A stretch of DNA of 43,394 nucleotides from Beijerinckiaceae bacterium (GCA_022702015.1 JAKONI010000220.1:1-43394), one strand, 5' to 3'; shown: positions 1 through 8,461, counted from the first letter of the stretch. Notes: generated by a model not told the origin, from the letters alone. Program-made: numbers and translations.

Positions 1-1306
1 TGGCGCCGACCGCCGAATTGCCGACGTCGGTGTGCACGGCGTAGGCGAAGTCGATGGGGGTGGCGCCCCGCGGCAGGGCGATGAGGCGCCCCTTGGGGGT
101 GAAGCAGAACACCTGGTCCTGGAACAGCTCGAGCTTCGTGTGCTCCAGAAATTCCTCCGGGCTGTCGCCCTCGGCCAGGAGCTCGATGGTGCGGCGCAGC
201 CACTGATAGGCGCCGCTCTCGGTGGCGAGGTGCGGCGGAACGCCGGTCTCGTCCCGCCCGCTGGCCTCCCGGCCGCTCATGTCCTTGTAGAGGGCGTGGG
301 CCGCGATGCCGTACTCGGCGATCTCGTCCATGGCGGCGGTGCGGATCTGGAGTTCGACGCGCTGGCTTTTCGGGCCGATCACCGTGGTGTGGATCGAGCG
401 GTAATCGTTCTGCTTCGGGGTCGAGATGTAGTCCTTGTAGCGCCCCGGCACCATCGGCCAGCTGGTATGGACGACGCCCAAGGCCGCGTAGCAATCGTCC
501 AGGGCGTTCACGATCACCCGGAAGCCGAAGATGTCCGACAGTTGCTCGAAGGCGAGCGACTTGCGCTCCATCTTCGCCCAGATCGAATAGGGCCGCTTCT
601 GCCGGCCCGTGACCTCGGCCTCGATGCCCCGCGCCGAAAGTTTATCGGAGAGCACCTTCTCGATGTCCTCCACCATCCGGCCGGACTTGGCCGTGAGCCG
701 CAGCAGCCGCTCGGTGATGGTGGCGTAGATCTCGGGTTCGAGGAAGCGGAAGCCGAGGTCTTCCAGCTCCTCGCGCAACTCCTGCATGCCCATGCGGGCG
801 GCGAGCGGCGCGTAGATGTCGAGCGTTTCCTGGGCGATGCGGCGACGCTTGTCGTCGCGCATGTGCTCCAGGGTGCGCATGTTGTGCAGGCGGTCGGCGA
901 GCTTCACGAGGAGCACGCGCACATCCGCCGCGACGGCGAGCAGCAGCTTGCGGAAGTTCTCGCCCTGGGCGGCCTGCTTCGAGACGAGGTCGAGCCGCTT
1001 GAGCTTAGTCAGCCCATCGACCAGGGCGCCGATCTCGTCGCCGAACAGGCGGCGGATCTCATCGAGGGTGGCCGCCGTGTCCTCGACGGTGTCGTGCAGG
1101 ACGGCGGCGATGATCGTCGCGTCGTCGAGGTGAAGGTCGGTGAGGATCGCCGCCACCTCAAGGGGGTGGGCGAAGAAGGGGTCGCCGGAGGCCCGCTTCT
1201 GTGTTCCGTGGGCCTGCATCGCGTAGACGTAGGCGCGGTTGAGCAAATCCTCGTTGGCCGCGGGGTTGTAGCGCTTCACCCGCTCGACAAGTTCGTATTG
1301 GCGCAT
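1..1306 (-). CDS. rel: Bifunctional (p)ppGpp synthetase/hydrolase (Rel/SpoT), C-terminus cut off by window
   Basis: Makes and degrades the alarmone (p)ppGpp in the stringent response. The 435 visible residues hold an HD hydrolase domain with the expected metal ligands (H47, H71-D72, D138). The synthetase domain follows, with D258, E318 and the loop motif R289-Y-K-D292. The RxKD form is the one found in bifunctional enzymes, as opposed to ExDD in synthetase-only RelA. A TGS domain begins near residue 397 and runs off the left edge; the ACT region is outside the window. Start is ATG at 1306. The best Shine-Dalgarno (AGGAGG, 1327-1332) lies 20 nt upstream of it and only 5 nt from an in-frame ATT, so the true start could be that ATT or translation could be weak. 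rpoZ lies just upstream on the same strand, the usual alphaproteobacterial arrangement. Product certain; exact start less so. Confidence 0.95.
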   Translation of the reverse strand, partial: MRQYELVERVKRYNPAANEDLLNRAYVYAMQAHGTQKRASGDPFFAHPLEVAAILTDLHLDDATIIAAVLHDTVEDTAATLDEIRRLFGDEIGALVDGLTKLKRLDLVSKQAAQGENFRKLLLAVAADVRVLLVKLADRLHNMRTLEHMRDDKRRRIAQETLDIYAPLAARMGMQELREELEDLGFRFLEPEIYATITERLLRLTAKSGRMVEDIEKVLSDKLSARGIEAEVTGRQKRPYSIWAKMERKSLAFEQLSDIFGFRVIVNALDDCYAALGVVHTSWPMVPGRYKDYISTPKQNDYRSIHTTVIGPKSQRVELQIRTAAMDEIAEYGIAAHALYKDMSGREASGRDETGVPPHLATESGAYQWLRRTIELLAEGDSPEEFLEHTKLELFQDQVFCFTPKGRLIALPRGATPIDFAYAVHTDVGNSAVGA

Positions 1307-1610
1307 GATCCGCCGGGAAATCGTAGCCTCCTGAACGCCGCACGCGCCGCCGACCGTCCGGGAGTATTCCCGCAATGCGGCGCACAAGGCCAGAGGCAAG
1401 GCGACGCAATCGGCGCCCACCCGGCGTTTTTCCCGTCGCGCCCTTCGTGGGTTCGTGCTGCCCCGCACGCAAAACGACCCAGGGCGGCGCCGCGTACAAT
1501 GCGGGCTGCCCTGGGTTGCGGTGTGTCGGTCACGGTAGAGAAAGGGCGCCCTCCGGCCGTGCGGGACGCCGTCGCGCCCCCGGCCGGTTTCACCCTCGGG
1601 GAGGGGAGGC
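1307..1610. other. rpoZ–rel intergenic region
   Basis: About 304 bases between two minus-strand genes. It carries the AGGAGG at 1327-1332 that probably serves rel translation. I see no strong terminator with a T-run and no clear -35/-10 pair, so I cannot say whether rel has its own promoter or is read from rpoZ. Open frames crossing it on both strands have no recognisable protein content and look like GC-driven shadows. Confidence 0.5.
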
Positions 1611-2021
1611 TTACTCGCCCTCTTCGTCGGTCTCGACCGGCGGGGCGAGGTTCTCGAGGCCGCGCAGCAGATCCTCCTCGCTCATGCGATCGAACTGCAC
1701 GCCGGCGTCGTCGCTGGAGGATTGCGGAGCCACGGCGGCGGCGGCGGGCGAGCTCGACAGCAGCGGCACGGCCTCCGCCTCCGGCTCGTCCACCTCGACG
1801 TACTTCTGCAGCGAGTGGATCAGCTGCTCCTTGAGGTCCTCGGCGGTGATGGTGCCGTCGCCGATCTCGCGCAGCGACACGACGGGGTTCTTGTCGCGGT
1901 CGCGGTCCACGGTCAGCGGCGCGCCGGCCGCCAGGAGGCGGGCCCGGTGGCTCGCCAGGAGCACCAGCTCGAAGCGGTTCTCGACCTTTTCGATGCAATC
2001 TTCGACGGTGACGCGCGCCAT
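1611..2021 (-). CDS. rpoZ: DNA-directed RNA polymerase omega subunit
   Basis: Small RNA polymerase subunit that wraps the C-terminal end of beta-prime and, in Proteobacteria, helps form a ppGpp binding site. The 136-residue product starts with the classic omega sequence ([20 protein letters not shown]) and has the R-A-R-L-L region near residue 27. The last ~60 residues are a low-complexity Ser/Ala/Glu tail, longer than E. coli omega (91 aa) but usual in alphaproteobacteria. A good GGAG Shine-Dalgarno sits about 9 nt before the ATG. It lies immediately upstream of rel on the same strand, pairing a ppGpp target with the ppGpp enzyme. Confidence 0.96.
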   Translation of the reverse strand: MARVTVEDCIEKVENRFELVLLASHRARLLAAGAPLTVDRDRDKNPVVSLREIGDGTITAEDLKEQLIHSLQKYVEVDEPEAEAVPLLSSSPAAAAVAPQSSSDDAGVQFDRMSEEDLLRGLENLAPPVETDEEGE

Positions 2022-2338
2022 GCCTGACGGCTCCTTCGCGGAACGAAATCTCTCGGGATAGGGCGCGTCTTACACCCGATGCGGTTCCGCAACAAGCTGA
2101 GAGGCTTGCCCCCGCCTCGGGACGTCCCACGGCGACCGCCTTCGCGGCGCAAACCTTCGTTAAGGCCCGCCGCCGACACTCCCCCGCAGCCCCGATGGCG
2201 CTGCCCACAGGTTGCGCGACGCCGCGCCTTTGACGCGGTGCGCCGATCAGGCTACAGACTGAATAAAGTGTTTAAGCAAGAACCGTGCCGGTCCCTGGGC
2301 CGCGCGGCCAACGCAATGTGTGGGAATCGGGGCGTGGT
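2022..2338. other. Divergent rpoZ / rpoN intergenic region
   Basis: Control region of about 317 bases between minus-strand rpoZ and plus-strand rpoN. The only element I can support is a sigma-70-like promoter facing rpoN at 2230-2258, listed separately. I could not find an equally good promoter for rpoZ. No hairpin with a T-run is visible. Confidence 0.5.
2230..2258 (+). promoter_or_regulatory. Candidate sigma-70 promoter of rpoN
   Basis: TTGACG at 2230-2235, a 17-nt spacer, then TACAGA at 2253-2258. The -35 is near consensus and the -10 is moderate. Transcription would start near 2265, leaving a leader of about 75 nt before the rpoN ATG. Predicted by eye only. Confidence 0.4.
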
Positions 2339-3913
2339 ATGAGTCTGCTGCAAAGGCTGGAGGTGCGGCAGGGCCAAGCCCTGGTCATGACGCCTCAGCT
2401 CCTGCAAGCGATCAAGCTTCTCCAGTTATCGCATCTCGATCTCGCGGCCTATGTCGAGGCCGAGTTGGAGCGCAACCCGCTCCTGGAGCGCGCCGAGGCG
2501 GAAGGGCCGGCGCCGCAGGACGCCTCGGAAGCCTCCCCGGGGGGCGAGGACGGCCCGCCGGCCGAGGGTTTCGACGGAACCGATTCGGACTCGTGGTCGG
2601 CCAAGGAGCTGGATCCCGGCCGGGGGGAGATCGAGACGGACGGCGACGCCCGCCTGGACAACGTCTTCCCCGACGAGACGCCGACCCGCCTCCACGAGGG
2701 GGAGGGCGGCGACATGCTGAGCCTGACCCCGGCGCCCTACGGGAATACCGGCGGCAGCTTCGACACGGAGGCCCCGGACTTCGAGGCGACGCTCACCTCC
2801 GAGATCACCCTGCGCGAGCATCTGGCCTCGCAGCTCGACCTCGCCACCCGCGATCCCATGGAGCGGCTGATCGGCGGCTTCCTCATCGATGCGGTGGACG
2901 AGGCGGGCTACCTGCGGGAGACGGTGGAGGACGTGGCCAGCCGGCTCGGGGCGGACCCGGCGGTGGTGGAGCGGATGCTCGCCCTCGTCCAGACCTTCGA
3001 CCCGCCGGGGGTGGCCGCCCGCGACCTCGCCGAATGCCTCGCCATCCAATTGCGCGAGCAGGACCGGTTCGACCCGGCGATGGAGGCTTTGGTCTCCCGC
3101 CTCGACCTCGTGGCCAAGCGCGACTTCACGGCCCTGCGCCGCCTGTGCGGCGTGAACGACGAGGACCTCGTCGATATGCTGGCCGAGATCCGCCGCCTCG
3201 ATCCCAAGCCCGGCCGGGCCTTCGGATCGAGCGCCGTGGAGGTACTGGTGCCGGACGTGTTCGTCCGCGCGGCGCCGGACGGCTCCTGGCTGGTGGAACT
3301 GAACGGCGAGGCCCTGCCCAGGGTGCTGGTCAACCAGAGCTACTATGCCCGGGTCTCGCGCAACGCCAAGGCCGACGGCGACAAGGCGTTCCTCTCCGAG
3401 GCGCTGCAGAACGCCAACTGGCTCACCCGCAGCCTTGAGCAGCGGGCCCGCACTATCCTGAAGGTCGCCACCGAGATCGTCCGCCAGCAGGACGGCTTCT
3501 TCGTCCACGGGGTCGCCCACCTGCGCCCCCTGAACCTGAAGACGGTGGCCGAGGCGATCGGGATGCACGAATCGACCGTCTCCCGCGTCACCTCGAACAA
3601 GGCCATCGGCACCAGCCGGGGCACGCTGGAGATGAAGTACTTCTTCACGGCCGCGATCCCCGGCGCGGCGGGGGGGGCGGCCCATTCCTCGGAGGCCGTC
3701 CGCCACCGGATCAAGCAACTGGTCGACGGCGAGACGGGGGAGACCGTCCTCTCCGACGACGCCCTGGTGCAGAGGCTGCGCGACGAGGGCATCGACATCG
3801 CCCGCCGGACGGTGGCCAAGTACCGCGAATCGCTGCGCATCCCCAGCTCCATCGAGCGGCGGCGGGAATGGTCGGCCCAGGCGGGCCAGCACGCCGCCCT
3901 GGCGATGCGCTGA
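2339..3913 (+). CDS. rpoN: RNA polymerase sigma-54 factor
   Basis: Sigma-54 directs RNA polymerase to -24/-12 promoters and needs AAA+ enhancer-binding activators; it typically controls nitrogen and carbon functions. The 524-residue product has the Gln/Leu-rich region I (residues ~1-50, with M-T-P-Q-L-L-Q-A-I-K-L-L), an acidic region II (~50-150), the core-binding domain, a helix-turn-helix at about 400-421 and the diagnostic RpoN box ARRTVAKYRE at 488-497. I chose the ATG at 2339 because region I starts there; an in-frame GTG at 2285 would add 18 residues with no family similarity. The usual neighbours lptB upstream and hpf/ptsN downstream are missing; rpoZ and glmU flank it instead. This may be one of several rpoN copies in the genome. 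Confidence 0.96.
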   Translation: MSLLQRLEVRQGQALVMTPQLLQAIKLLQLSHLDLAAYVEAELERNPLLERAEAEGPAPQDASEASPGGEDGPPAEGFDGTDSDSWSAKELDPGRGEIETDGDARLDNVFPDETPTRLHEGEGGDMLSLTPAPYGNTGGSFDTEAPDFEATLTSEITLREHLASQLDLATRDPMERLIGGFLIDAVDEAGYLRETVEDVASRLGADPAVVERMLALVQTFDPPGVAARDLAECLAIQLREQDRFDPAMEALVSRLDLVAKRDFTALRRLCGVNDEDLVDMLAEIRRLDPKPGRAFGSSAVEVLVPDVFVRAAPDGSWLVELNGEALPRVLVNQSYYARVSRNAKADGDKAFLSEALQNANWLTRSLEQRARTILKVATEIVRQQDGFFVHGVAHLRPLNLKTVAEAIGMHESTVSRVTSNKAIGTSRGTLEMKYFFTAAIPGAAGGAAHSSEAVRHRIKQLVDGETGETVLSDDALVQRLRDEGIDIARRTVAKYRESLRIPSSIERRREWSAQAGQHAALAMR

Positions 3914-4008
3914 CGGCCGGGCGCCATCGCGGACGATCGGACGGCTTCGCGCTTGCCTGACGGATGCGTTCGGCCCATGCGTCCCCGCGACCTCGAACGG
4001 ACCCCCCG

Positions 4009-5382
4009 ATGACCGCTTCCCCCCCGTCCCGCAGCCTCACCGCGATCGTCCTCGCCGCCGGCAAGGGCACGCGGATGCGCTCCGACCTGCCGAAGGTGCT
4101 CCACAAGGTCGCCGGGCGGACGATGCTCGGCCACGTGCTCGCGGCGGTCCGCAGCGCGGGGGCGACGCGGATCGGCGTCGTGGCCGAGCCCGGCCGGGCG
4201 GACGTGGCCGCCGAGATCGAGCGGCAGGCCCCCGGGGCCGGGGTCTTTCCGCAGGTGGAGCGCCTGGGCACCGCCCATGCCGTGCTCGCCGCCCGCCCGC
4301 TGCTCGCCGGGACCGGCGACGATGTGATCGTCGCCTTCGGGGACACGCCCCTGGTGACGCCGGAGACCTTCGCCCGGCTGCGCGCCCCGCTCTCCGAAGG
4401 GGCGGCGGTGGCCGTGCTCGCCTTCACCACCGACACGCCCACCGGCTACGGCCGGGTGCTCACCGTTGGGGAGCGTGTCCTGGCGATCCGCGAGGAGAAG
4501 GATGCGAGCGAGGCCGAGCGGCGGGTTTGCCTGTGCAACGCCGGCCTCATGGCCCTGTCGGGCGACCACGCGCTGGCCCTGCTGGAGCGCATCGGCAACG
4601 CCAATGCGGCGGGCGAGTACTACCTGCCCGACGCGGTGGCGCTGGCCGTGGCGGACGGCCTGTCCGTCGCGGTGGTCCCGGTGGAGGAGGCCGAGGCGCA
4701 GGGGGTCAACGACCGGGTGCAACTCGCCGCCGCCGAGGCCGTGGTGCAGGGCCGCCTGCGCCGGGCCGCGCTCCTCGGGGGGGCGACCCTGGTCGCCCCT
4801 GAGACGGTGTTCCTGAGCCACGATACGGTGCTCGGCCGCGACGTGACGGTGGAGCCGCACGTGGTGTTCGGCCCCGGCGTCGTCGTGGCCGACGGCTGCA
4901 CGGTGCGGGCCTATGCCCACCTCACCGAGGTCCGCCTGGAGGCGGGGGTGAAGATCGGCCCCTTCGTGCGGATGCGCGGCGGGGCGGTGCTGGAGACCGG
5001 GGCCGAGATCGGCAACTTCGTGGAACTGAAGAACGCCCGGATGGGGCCCGGCGCCAAGGCCGCCCACCTCACCTATCTCGGGGATGCCGAGATCGGCGCC
5101 AAGGCCAATGTCGGCGCGGGCACCATCACCTGCAATTACGACGGCGTGTTCAAGCACCGCACCACGATCGGTGCGGGGGCCTTCATCGGCTCGAACTCGG
5201 CCCTCGTCGCCCCGGTGAGCATCGGCGCGGGGGCGACGGTCGGGGCGGGCTCGGTCATCACCAAGGACGTGCCGGAGGGCGCGCTGGCGGTGGCCCGGGG
5301 CCATCAGTTGACGAAGCCCGGCCAGGCGGCGGCGATGCGGGCGCGGCTCCAGGCTCTCAAGGAACGCCGGAAGGGCGGCTGA
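4009..5382 (+). CDS. glmU: Bifunctional UDP-GlcNAc pyrophosphorylase / GlcN-1-P acetyltransferase
   Basis: Catalyses the last two steps to UDP-N-acetylglucosamine: acetylation of glucosamine-1-phosphate, then uridylylation. The 457-residue product has the N-terminal nucleotidyltransferase signature LAAGKGTRM (15-23) with Lys29 downstream, and a C-terminal left-handed beta-helix of hexapeptide repeats. The acetyltransferase signature is visible in A-H-L-T-Y-L-G-D and T-C-N-Y-D-G. Length matches the family (~456). ATG 4009 places the signature at its usual distance; an in-frame ATG at 3964 adds 15 residues that do not look like GlmU. glmS, for the first step of the same pathway, lies 1.1 kb downstream past an aldolase gene; glmM is not in the window. 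Confidence 0.96.
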   Translation: MTASPPSRSLTAIVLAAGKGTRMRSDLPKVLHKVAGRTMLGHVLAAVRSAGATRIGVVAEPGRADVAAEIERQAPGAGVFPQVERLGTAHAVLAARPLLAGTGDDVIVAFGDTPLVTPETFARLRAPLSEGAAVAVLAFTTDTPTGYGRVLTVGERVLAIREEKDASEAERRVCLCNAGLMALSGDHALALLERIGNANAAGEYYLPDAVALAVADGLSVAVVPVEEAEAQGVNDRVQLAAAEAVVQGRLRRAALLGGATLVAPETVFLSHDTVLGRDVTVEPHVVFGPGVVVADGCTVRAYAHLTEVRLEAGVKIGPFVRMRGGAVLETGAEIGNFVELKNARMGPGAKAAHLTYLGDAEIGAKANVGAGTITCNYDGVFKHRTTIGAGAFIGSNSALVAPVSIGAGATVGAGSVITKDVPEGALAVARGHQLTKPGQAAAMRARLQALKERRKGG

Positions 5383-5427
5383 CCCGGCCGCGACGGCGGA
5401 TGACGACACGCGAGGGGGAACATCGAC

Positions 5428-6213
5428 ATGGCCCATGAATTTCGGGTGGTCGAGGGGGGCAAGGGCTCCCTCGGCGACATCGACCGCGAGGCCCTGCGCG
5501 GGGCGCGCATCGACCTCGCCGCCTGCTTCCGCATGGCCGCGCGCTACGGCCTGGAGGAGGGGATCTGCAACCACTTCTCGGCGATGGTGCCGGGGCGGGA
5601 CGACCTGTTCCTCGTGAACCCCTATGGTCTCGCCTTCTGCGAGGTCACGGCGTCGAGCCTCCTCGTCTGCGACTTCCACGGCCGCGTGGTCGAGGGCGAG
5701 GGCCAGCCGGAGGCCACCGCCTTCTTCATCCATGCCCGCCTGCACAAGACCCTGCCCCGGGCCCGGGCGGCGTTCCACACGCACATGCCCTATGCCACGG
5801 CGCTCAGCATGACCGAGGGCGAGCCCCTGGCCTATGCCGGCCAGACGGCGCTCAAGTTCCATGGCCGCACGGCGGTGGACGACGCCTATAACGGCCTCGC
5901 CCTCGACGACGCCGAGGGGGACCGGATCGCCGCGACCCTCGGGGATGCGGACATCGTGTTCCTGCGCAACCACGGTGTGATGGTCACGGGCCCGACCATC
6001 GCCGAAGCCTGGGACGACCTCTATTATCTGGAGCGTGCCGCCGAGGCGCAGGTGAAGGCCCTCTCCACCGGCCGCCGCCTCCTGCCGGTGGATCCCTCCA
6101 TCGCCAAGGCCGCCGCCGCGCAGATGCGCGAGGGCGATCCCGAGAGCGCCCGGCTGCATCTGGCGAGCATCAAGCGGGTGCTCACCCGGGACGGGGAGAA
6201 TTTCGCGGAGTAG
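5428..6213 (+). CDS. Class II aldolase/adducin family protein
   Basis: Member of the zinc-dependent class II aldolase/adducin fold (fuculose-phosphate aldolase / ribulose-5-phosphate epimerase group). The 261 residues include the metal-binding H117-T-H119 and H182 in R-N-H-G, a likely catalytic Glu at 95 and a phosphate/substrate loop around N48-H-F-S. The substrate cannot be told from sequence; many relatives of this length are annotated only as 'class II aldolase/adducin'. A clear Shine-Dalgarno (GAGGGGGA) precedes the ATG. It starts 45 nt after glmU, so it is probably co-transcribed with it, but a role in amino-sugar metabolism is only a guess from position. Confidence 0.88.
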   Translation: MAHEFRVVEGGKGSLGDIDREALRGARIDLAACFRMAARYGLEEGICNHFSAMVPGRDDLFLVNPYGLAFCEVTASSLLVCDFHGRVVEGEGQPEATAFFIHARLHKTLPRARAAFHTHMPYATALSMTEGEPLAYAGQTALKFHGRTAVDDAYNGLALDDAEGDRIAATLGDADIVFLRNHGVMVTGPTIAEAWDDLYYLERAAEAQVKALSTGRRLLPVDPSIAKAAAAQMREGDPESARLHLASIKRVLTRDGENFAE

Positions 6214-6244
6214 CGGCCACCCTTCGGCACGATCCCCCCCCCTC

Positions 6245-6357
6245 GGCCTCAATCCTGAGGTGCCTGGCGCGCCGGGCCCCGAGGGAGGGTTCCCGGTCCC
6301 TCCGCGGTCCCTGGGGGCCGCCTTCGAGGCGGCCCTCGCCGCACCTCAGGATGAGGG
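6245..6357. repeat. Inverted pair of dispersed palindromic (REP-like) elements
   Basis: The segment opens with CCTCAATCCTGAGGTGC (about 6247-6263) and closes with its near-perfect inverse GCACCTCAGGATGAGG (6341-6356). GC-rich hairpin-forming DNA lies between, including GGCCGCC-TTCGA-GGCGGCC at about 6316-6334. A third copy in plus orientation is at the right edge of the window (43343-43394), sharing even the preceding CCCTCGGCCTCA. Two head-to-head REP units resemble the BIME layout. It sits between the aldolase and glmS and may act as terminator or transcript-end stabiliser. Confidence 0.7.
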
Positions 6358-6434
6358 GACAGGGGATGGAGGGACTTTTCGGTCAGGCTCTCGGGATGAG
6401 GACGGGTTCGGGACAGGCCCCGTGATCCGGGCCG

Positions 6435-6464
6435 TGCGATGCGGTAACATCGATCGCATATAAC
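6435..6464 (+). promoter_or_regulatory. Palindrome abutting a -10-like box upstream of glmS
   Basis: TGCGAT (6435-6440) and ATCGCA (6453-6458) form perfect 6-bp inverted arms around 12 nt, with a nested CGATG/CATCG. TATAAC follows directly (6459-6464). This lies about 40 nt before the glmS ATG, so it could be the glmS promoter with an overlapping operator. No convincing -35 is seen and the cognate regulator is unknown. Confidence 0.35.
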
Positions 6465-6503
6465 AGCCCGGCCCCGGTCGGGCGGACGAATGGAAGTCGG
6501 ATC

Positions 6504-8330
6504 ATGTGCGGCATCGTCGGCATCGTCGGGAGTGACGTGGTAGCGGGACAGGTGGTCGAAGCGCTCCGGCGCCTCGAATACCGGGGCTACGATTCCGCCG
6601 GCATCGCCACCCTGGAGCGGGGCCAGCTTCAGCGCCGCCGCGCCTCGGGCAAGCTCGCCAACCTGGAAGCGAAGCTCATCGAGCAGCCGCTCACCGGCAC
6701 GATCGGCATCGGCCATACCCGCTGGGCGACGCACGGACGGCCGACCGAGGCCAACGCCCACCCGCACGCCACCGCCCGGCTGGCCGTCGTCCATAACGGC
6801 ATTATCGAGAACTTCCGCGAGTTGAAGGCCGAACTGGAGGCCGAGGGCGTCCGCTTCGAGAGCGAGACGGACACCGAGGTCGTCGTCCAGCTCGTCAGCC
6901 GCCTGATGGACGGGGGGAAGGGGCCGGTGGAGGCGGTGGCCACCGCCCTGCCGCGCCTGCGTGGGGCCTTCGCGCTGGGCTTCATCTTCGCGGGCGAGGA
7001 AAATCTCCTGATCGGCGCCCGGCACGGGGCACCGCTGGCCGTCGGCTACGGCCACGGGGCGACCTATCTCGGCTCGGATGCCCTGGCGCTCGCGCCCTTC
7101 ACCGACGCCATCGCCTACCTCGACGAGGGCGACTGGGCGATCCTGACCCGGGAAGGCGCGGAGTTCCGCGACGCCTCCGGGGCCCGGGTGGAGCGGCCGC
7201 GCCAGATCATCGCCACCCAGGCGTTCCGGGTGGACAAGGGCGAGTACCGCCACTTCATGGCCAAGGAGATCCATGAGCAGCCGGAGGTCGTGGGCCGGAC
7301 CCTGGCCCACTACGTCGACCTCGCGGAGGGCCGGGTGGTGCTGCCGGAGGCGCTGCCCTTCGACTTCGCCAAGCTCAGCCGGGTGTACATCACCGCCTGC
7401 GGCACCGCCTTCTATGCCGGCCTCGTCGCCCGCTACTGGTTCGAGCAGATCGCCCGGCTGCCGGTGGAGATCGACGTGGCCTCCGAGGCCCGCTACCGCG
7501 AGGCGCCGCTGGAGCGCGACGGGCTGACCCTCGTCATCTCGCAATCCGGCGAGACCGCCGACACCCTGGCCTCCCTGCGCTATGCGAAGTCTCAGGGGCA
7601 GCACACCCTCAGCGTCGTCAACGTGCCGACCTCGACCATCGCCCGGGAATCCTCGGTGGTGATGCCGACGCTGGCCGGACCCGAGATCGGCGTGGCCTCG
7701 ACCAAGGCGTTCTCCTGCCAGCTCACCGTGCTCCTGTGCCTCGCCATCGCCGCCGGCCGTGCGCGGGGGACCCTCGACGCCGGCGGCGAGCGCCGGCTGA
7801 TCGACGGGCTCATCAAGGCGCCGGGCCTGATGGCCGAGGCCCTGGCCCAGGAGCCGGCCATCGAGGGGCTGTCGCGGGAGGTCGCCAAGGCCCGGGACGT
7901 CCTCTACCTCGGCCGGGGCACGAGCTACCCGATGGCGCTGGAAGGTGCCCTGAAGCTCAAGGAAATCAGCTACATCCACGCCGAGGGCTACGCGGCGGGG
8001 GAGCTGAAGCACGGCCCGATCGCGCTCATCGACGAGAGCGTCCCGGTGATCGTCATCGCCCCGCACGACGCGGTGTTCGAGAAGACGGTCTCCAACATGC
8101 AGGAGGTCGCCGCACGCGGCGGGCGGATCGTCCTCATCGGCGACGCCAAGGGGGCGGCCGAGCACGGGCTCGATACCATGGCGACCTTCACCATGCCGGC
8201 CCTCGATCCGCTGGTGGCCCCCATCGTCTACGCGGTGCCGATCCAGCTCCTCGCCTACCATGTGGCCGTCTTCATGGGGAAGGACGTGGACCAGCCCCGG
8301 AACCTCGCCAAATCCGTCACGGTGGAGTGA
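6504..8330 (+). CDS. glmS: Glutamine–fructose-6-phosphate aminotransferase (isomerizing)
   Basis: Makes glucosamine-6-phosphate from fructose-6-phosphate and glutamine, the entry step to cell-wall and lipid A amino sugars. The 608 residues (E. coli 609) start MCGIVGIVG; Cys2 becomes the N-terminal nucleophile of the glutaminase domain after Met removal. Two SIS domains follow, with S-Q-S-G-E-T-A-D-T and the E-G-A-L-K-L-K-E-I stretch. The end P-R-N-L-A-K-S-V-T-V-E is the family's canonical C-terminus. A GGAAG Shine-Dalgarno precedes the ATG. It lies in the same orientation as glmU but is separated from the aldolase by 290 nt of repeat DNA, so it probably has its own promoter. Confidence 0.97.
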   Translation: MCGIVGIVGSDVVAGQVVEALRRLEYRGYDSAGIATLERGQLQRRRASGKLANLEAKLIEQPLTGTIGIGHTRWATHGRPTEANAHPHATARLAVVHNGIIENFRELKAELEAEGVRFESETDTEVVVQLVSRLMDGGKGPVEAVATALPRLRGAFALGFIFAGEENLLIGARHGAPLAVGYGHGATYLGSDALALAPFTDAIAYLDEGDWAILTREGAEFRDASGARVERPRQIIATQAFRVDKGEYRHFMAKEIHEQPEVVGRTLAHYVDLAEGRVVLPEALPFDFAKLSRVYITACGTAFYAGLVARYWFEQIARLPVEIDVASEARYREAPLERDGLTLVISQSGETADTLASLRYAKSQGQHTLSVVNVPTSTIARESSVVMPTLAGPEIGVASTKAFSCQLTVLLCLAIAAGRARGTLDAGGERRLIDGLIKAPGLMAEALAQEPAIEGLSREVAKARDVLYLGRGTSYPMALEGALKLKEISYIHAEGYAAGELKHGPIALIDESVPVIVIAPHDAVFEKTVSNMQEVAARGGRIVLIGDAKGAAEHGLDTMATFTMPALDPLVAPIVYAVPIQLLAYHVAVFMGKDVDQPRNLAKSVTVE

Positions 8331-8354
8331 GCGGGGGCCGTGTCCGGGCGCACT

Positions 8355-8392
8355 TTTGCAATCTGAACCTGTTTTCGATCAGCGTTTGCAAT
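8355..8392. promoter_or_regulatory. Direct repeat TTTGCAAT x2 upstream of the collagen-like gene
   Basis: TTTGCAAT occurs at 8355-8362 and again at 8385-8392, 30 bp apart (about three helical turns), in a locally AT-richer patch between glmS and the collagen-like gene. Such phasing suits a regulator binding one DNA face, but I recognise no known site. Confidence 0.3.
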
Positions 8393-8461
8393 TGACCGTT
8401 CGGGGAGGCCAGCGCCAAGGTTCGCCGCCGCGCGATCGGCGCGGGTCAACACGGGTCGATC

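Noticed and set aside
3343-6252. 969-codon minus-strand open frame opposite rpoN, glmU and the aldolase
   Set aside because: Antisense shadow spanning three well-supported genes; composition is typical of GC-driven frames.
6358-6503. glmS ribozyme/riboswitch upstream of glmS
   Set aside because: That ribozyme is known from Gram-positive bacteria, and its conserved core is not seen in this short leader.
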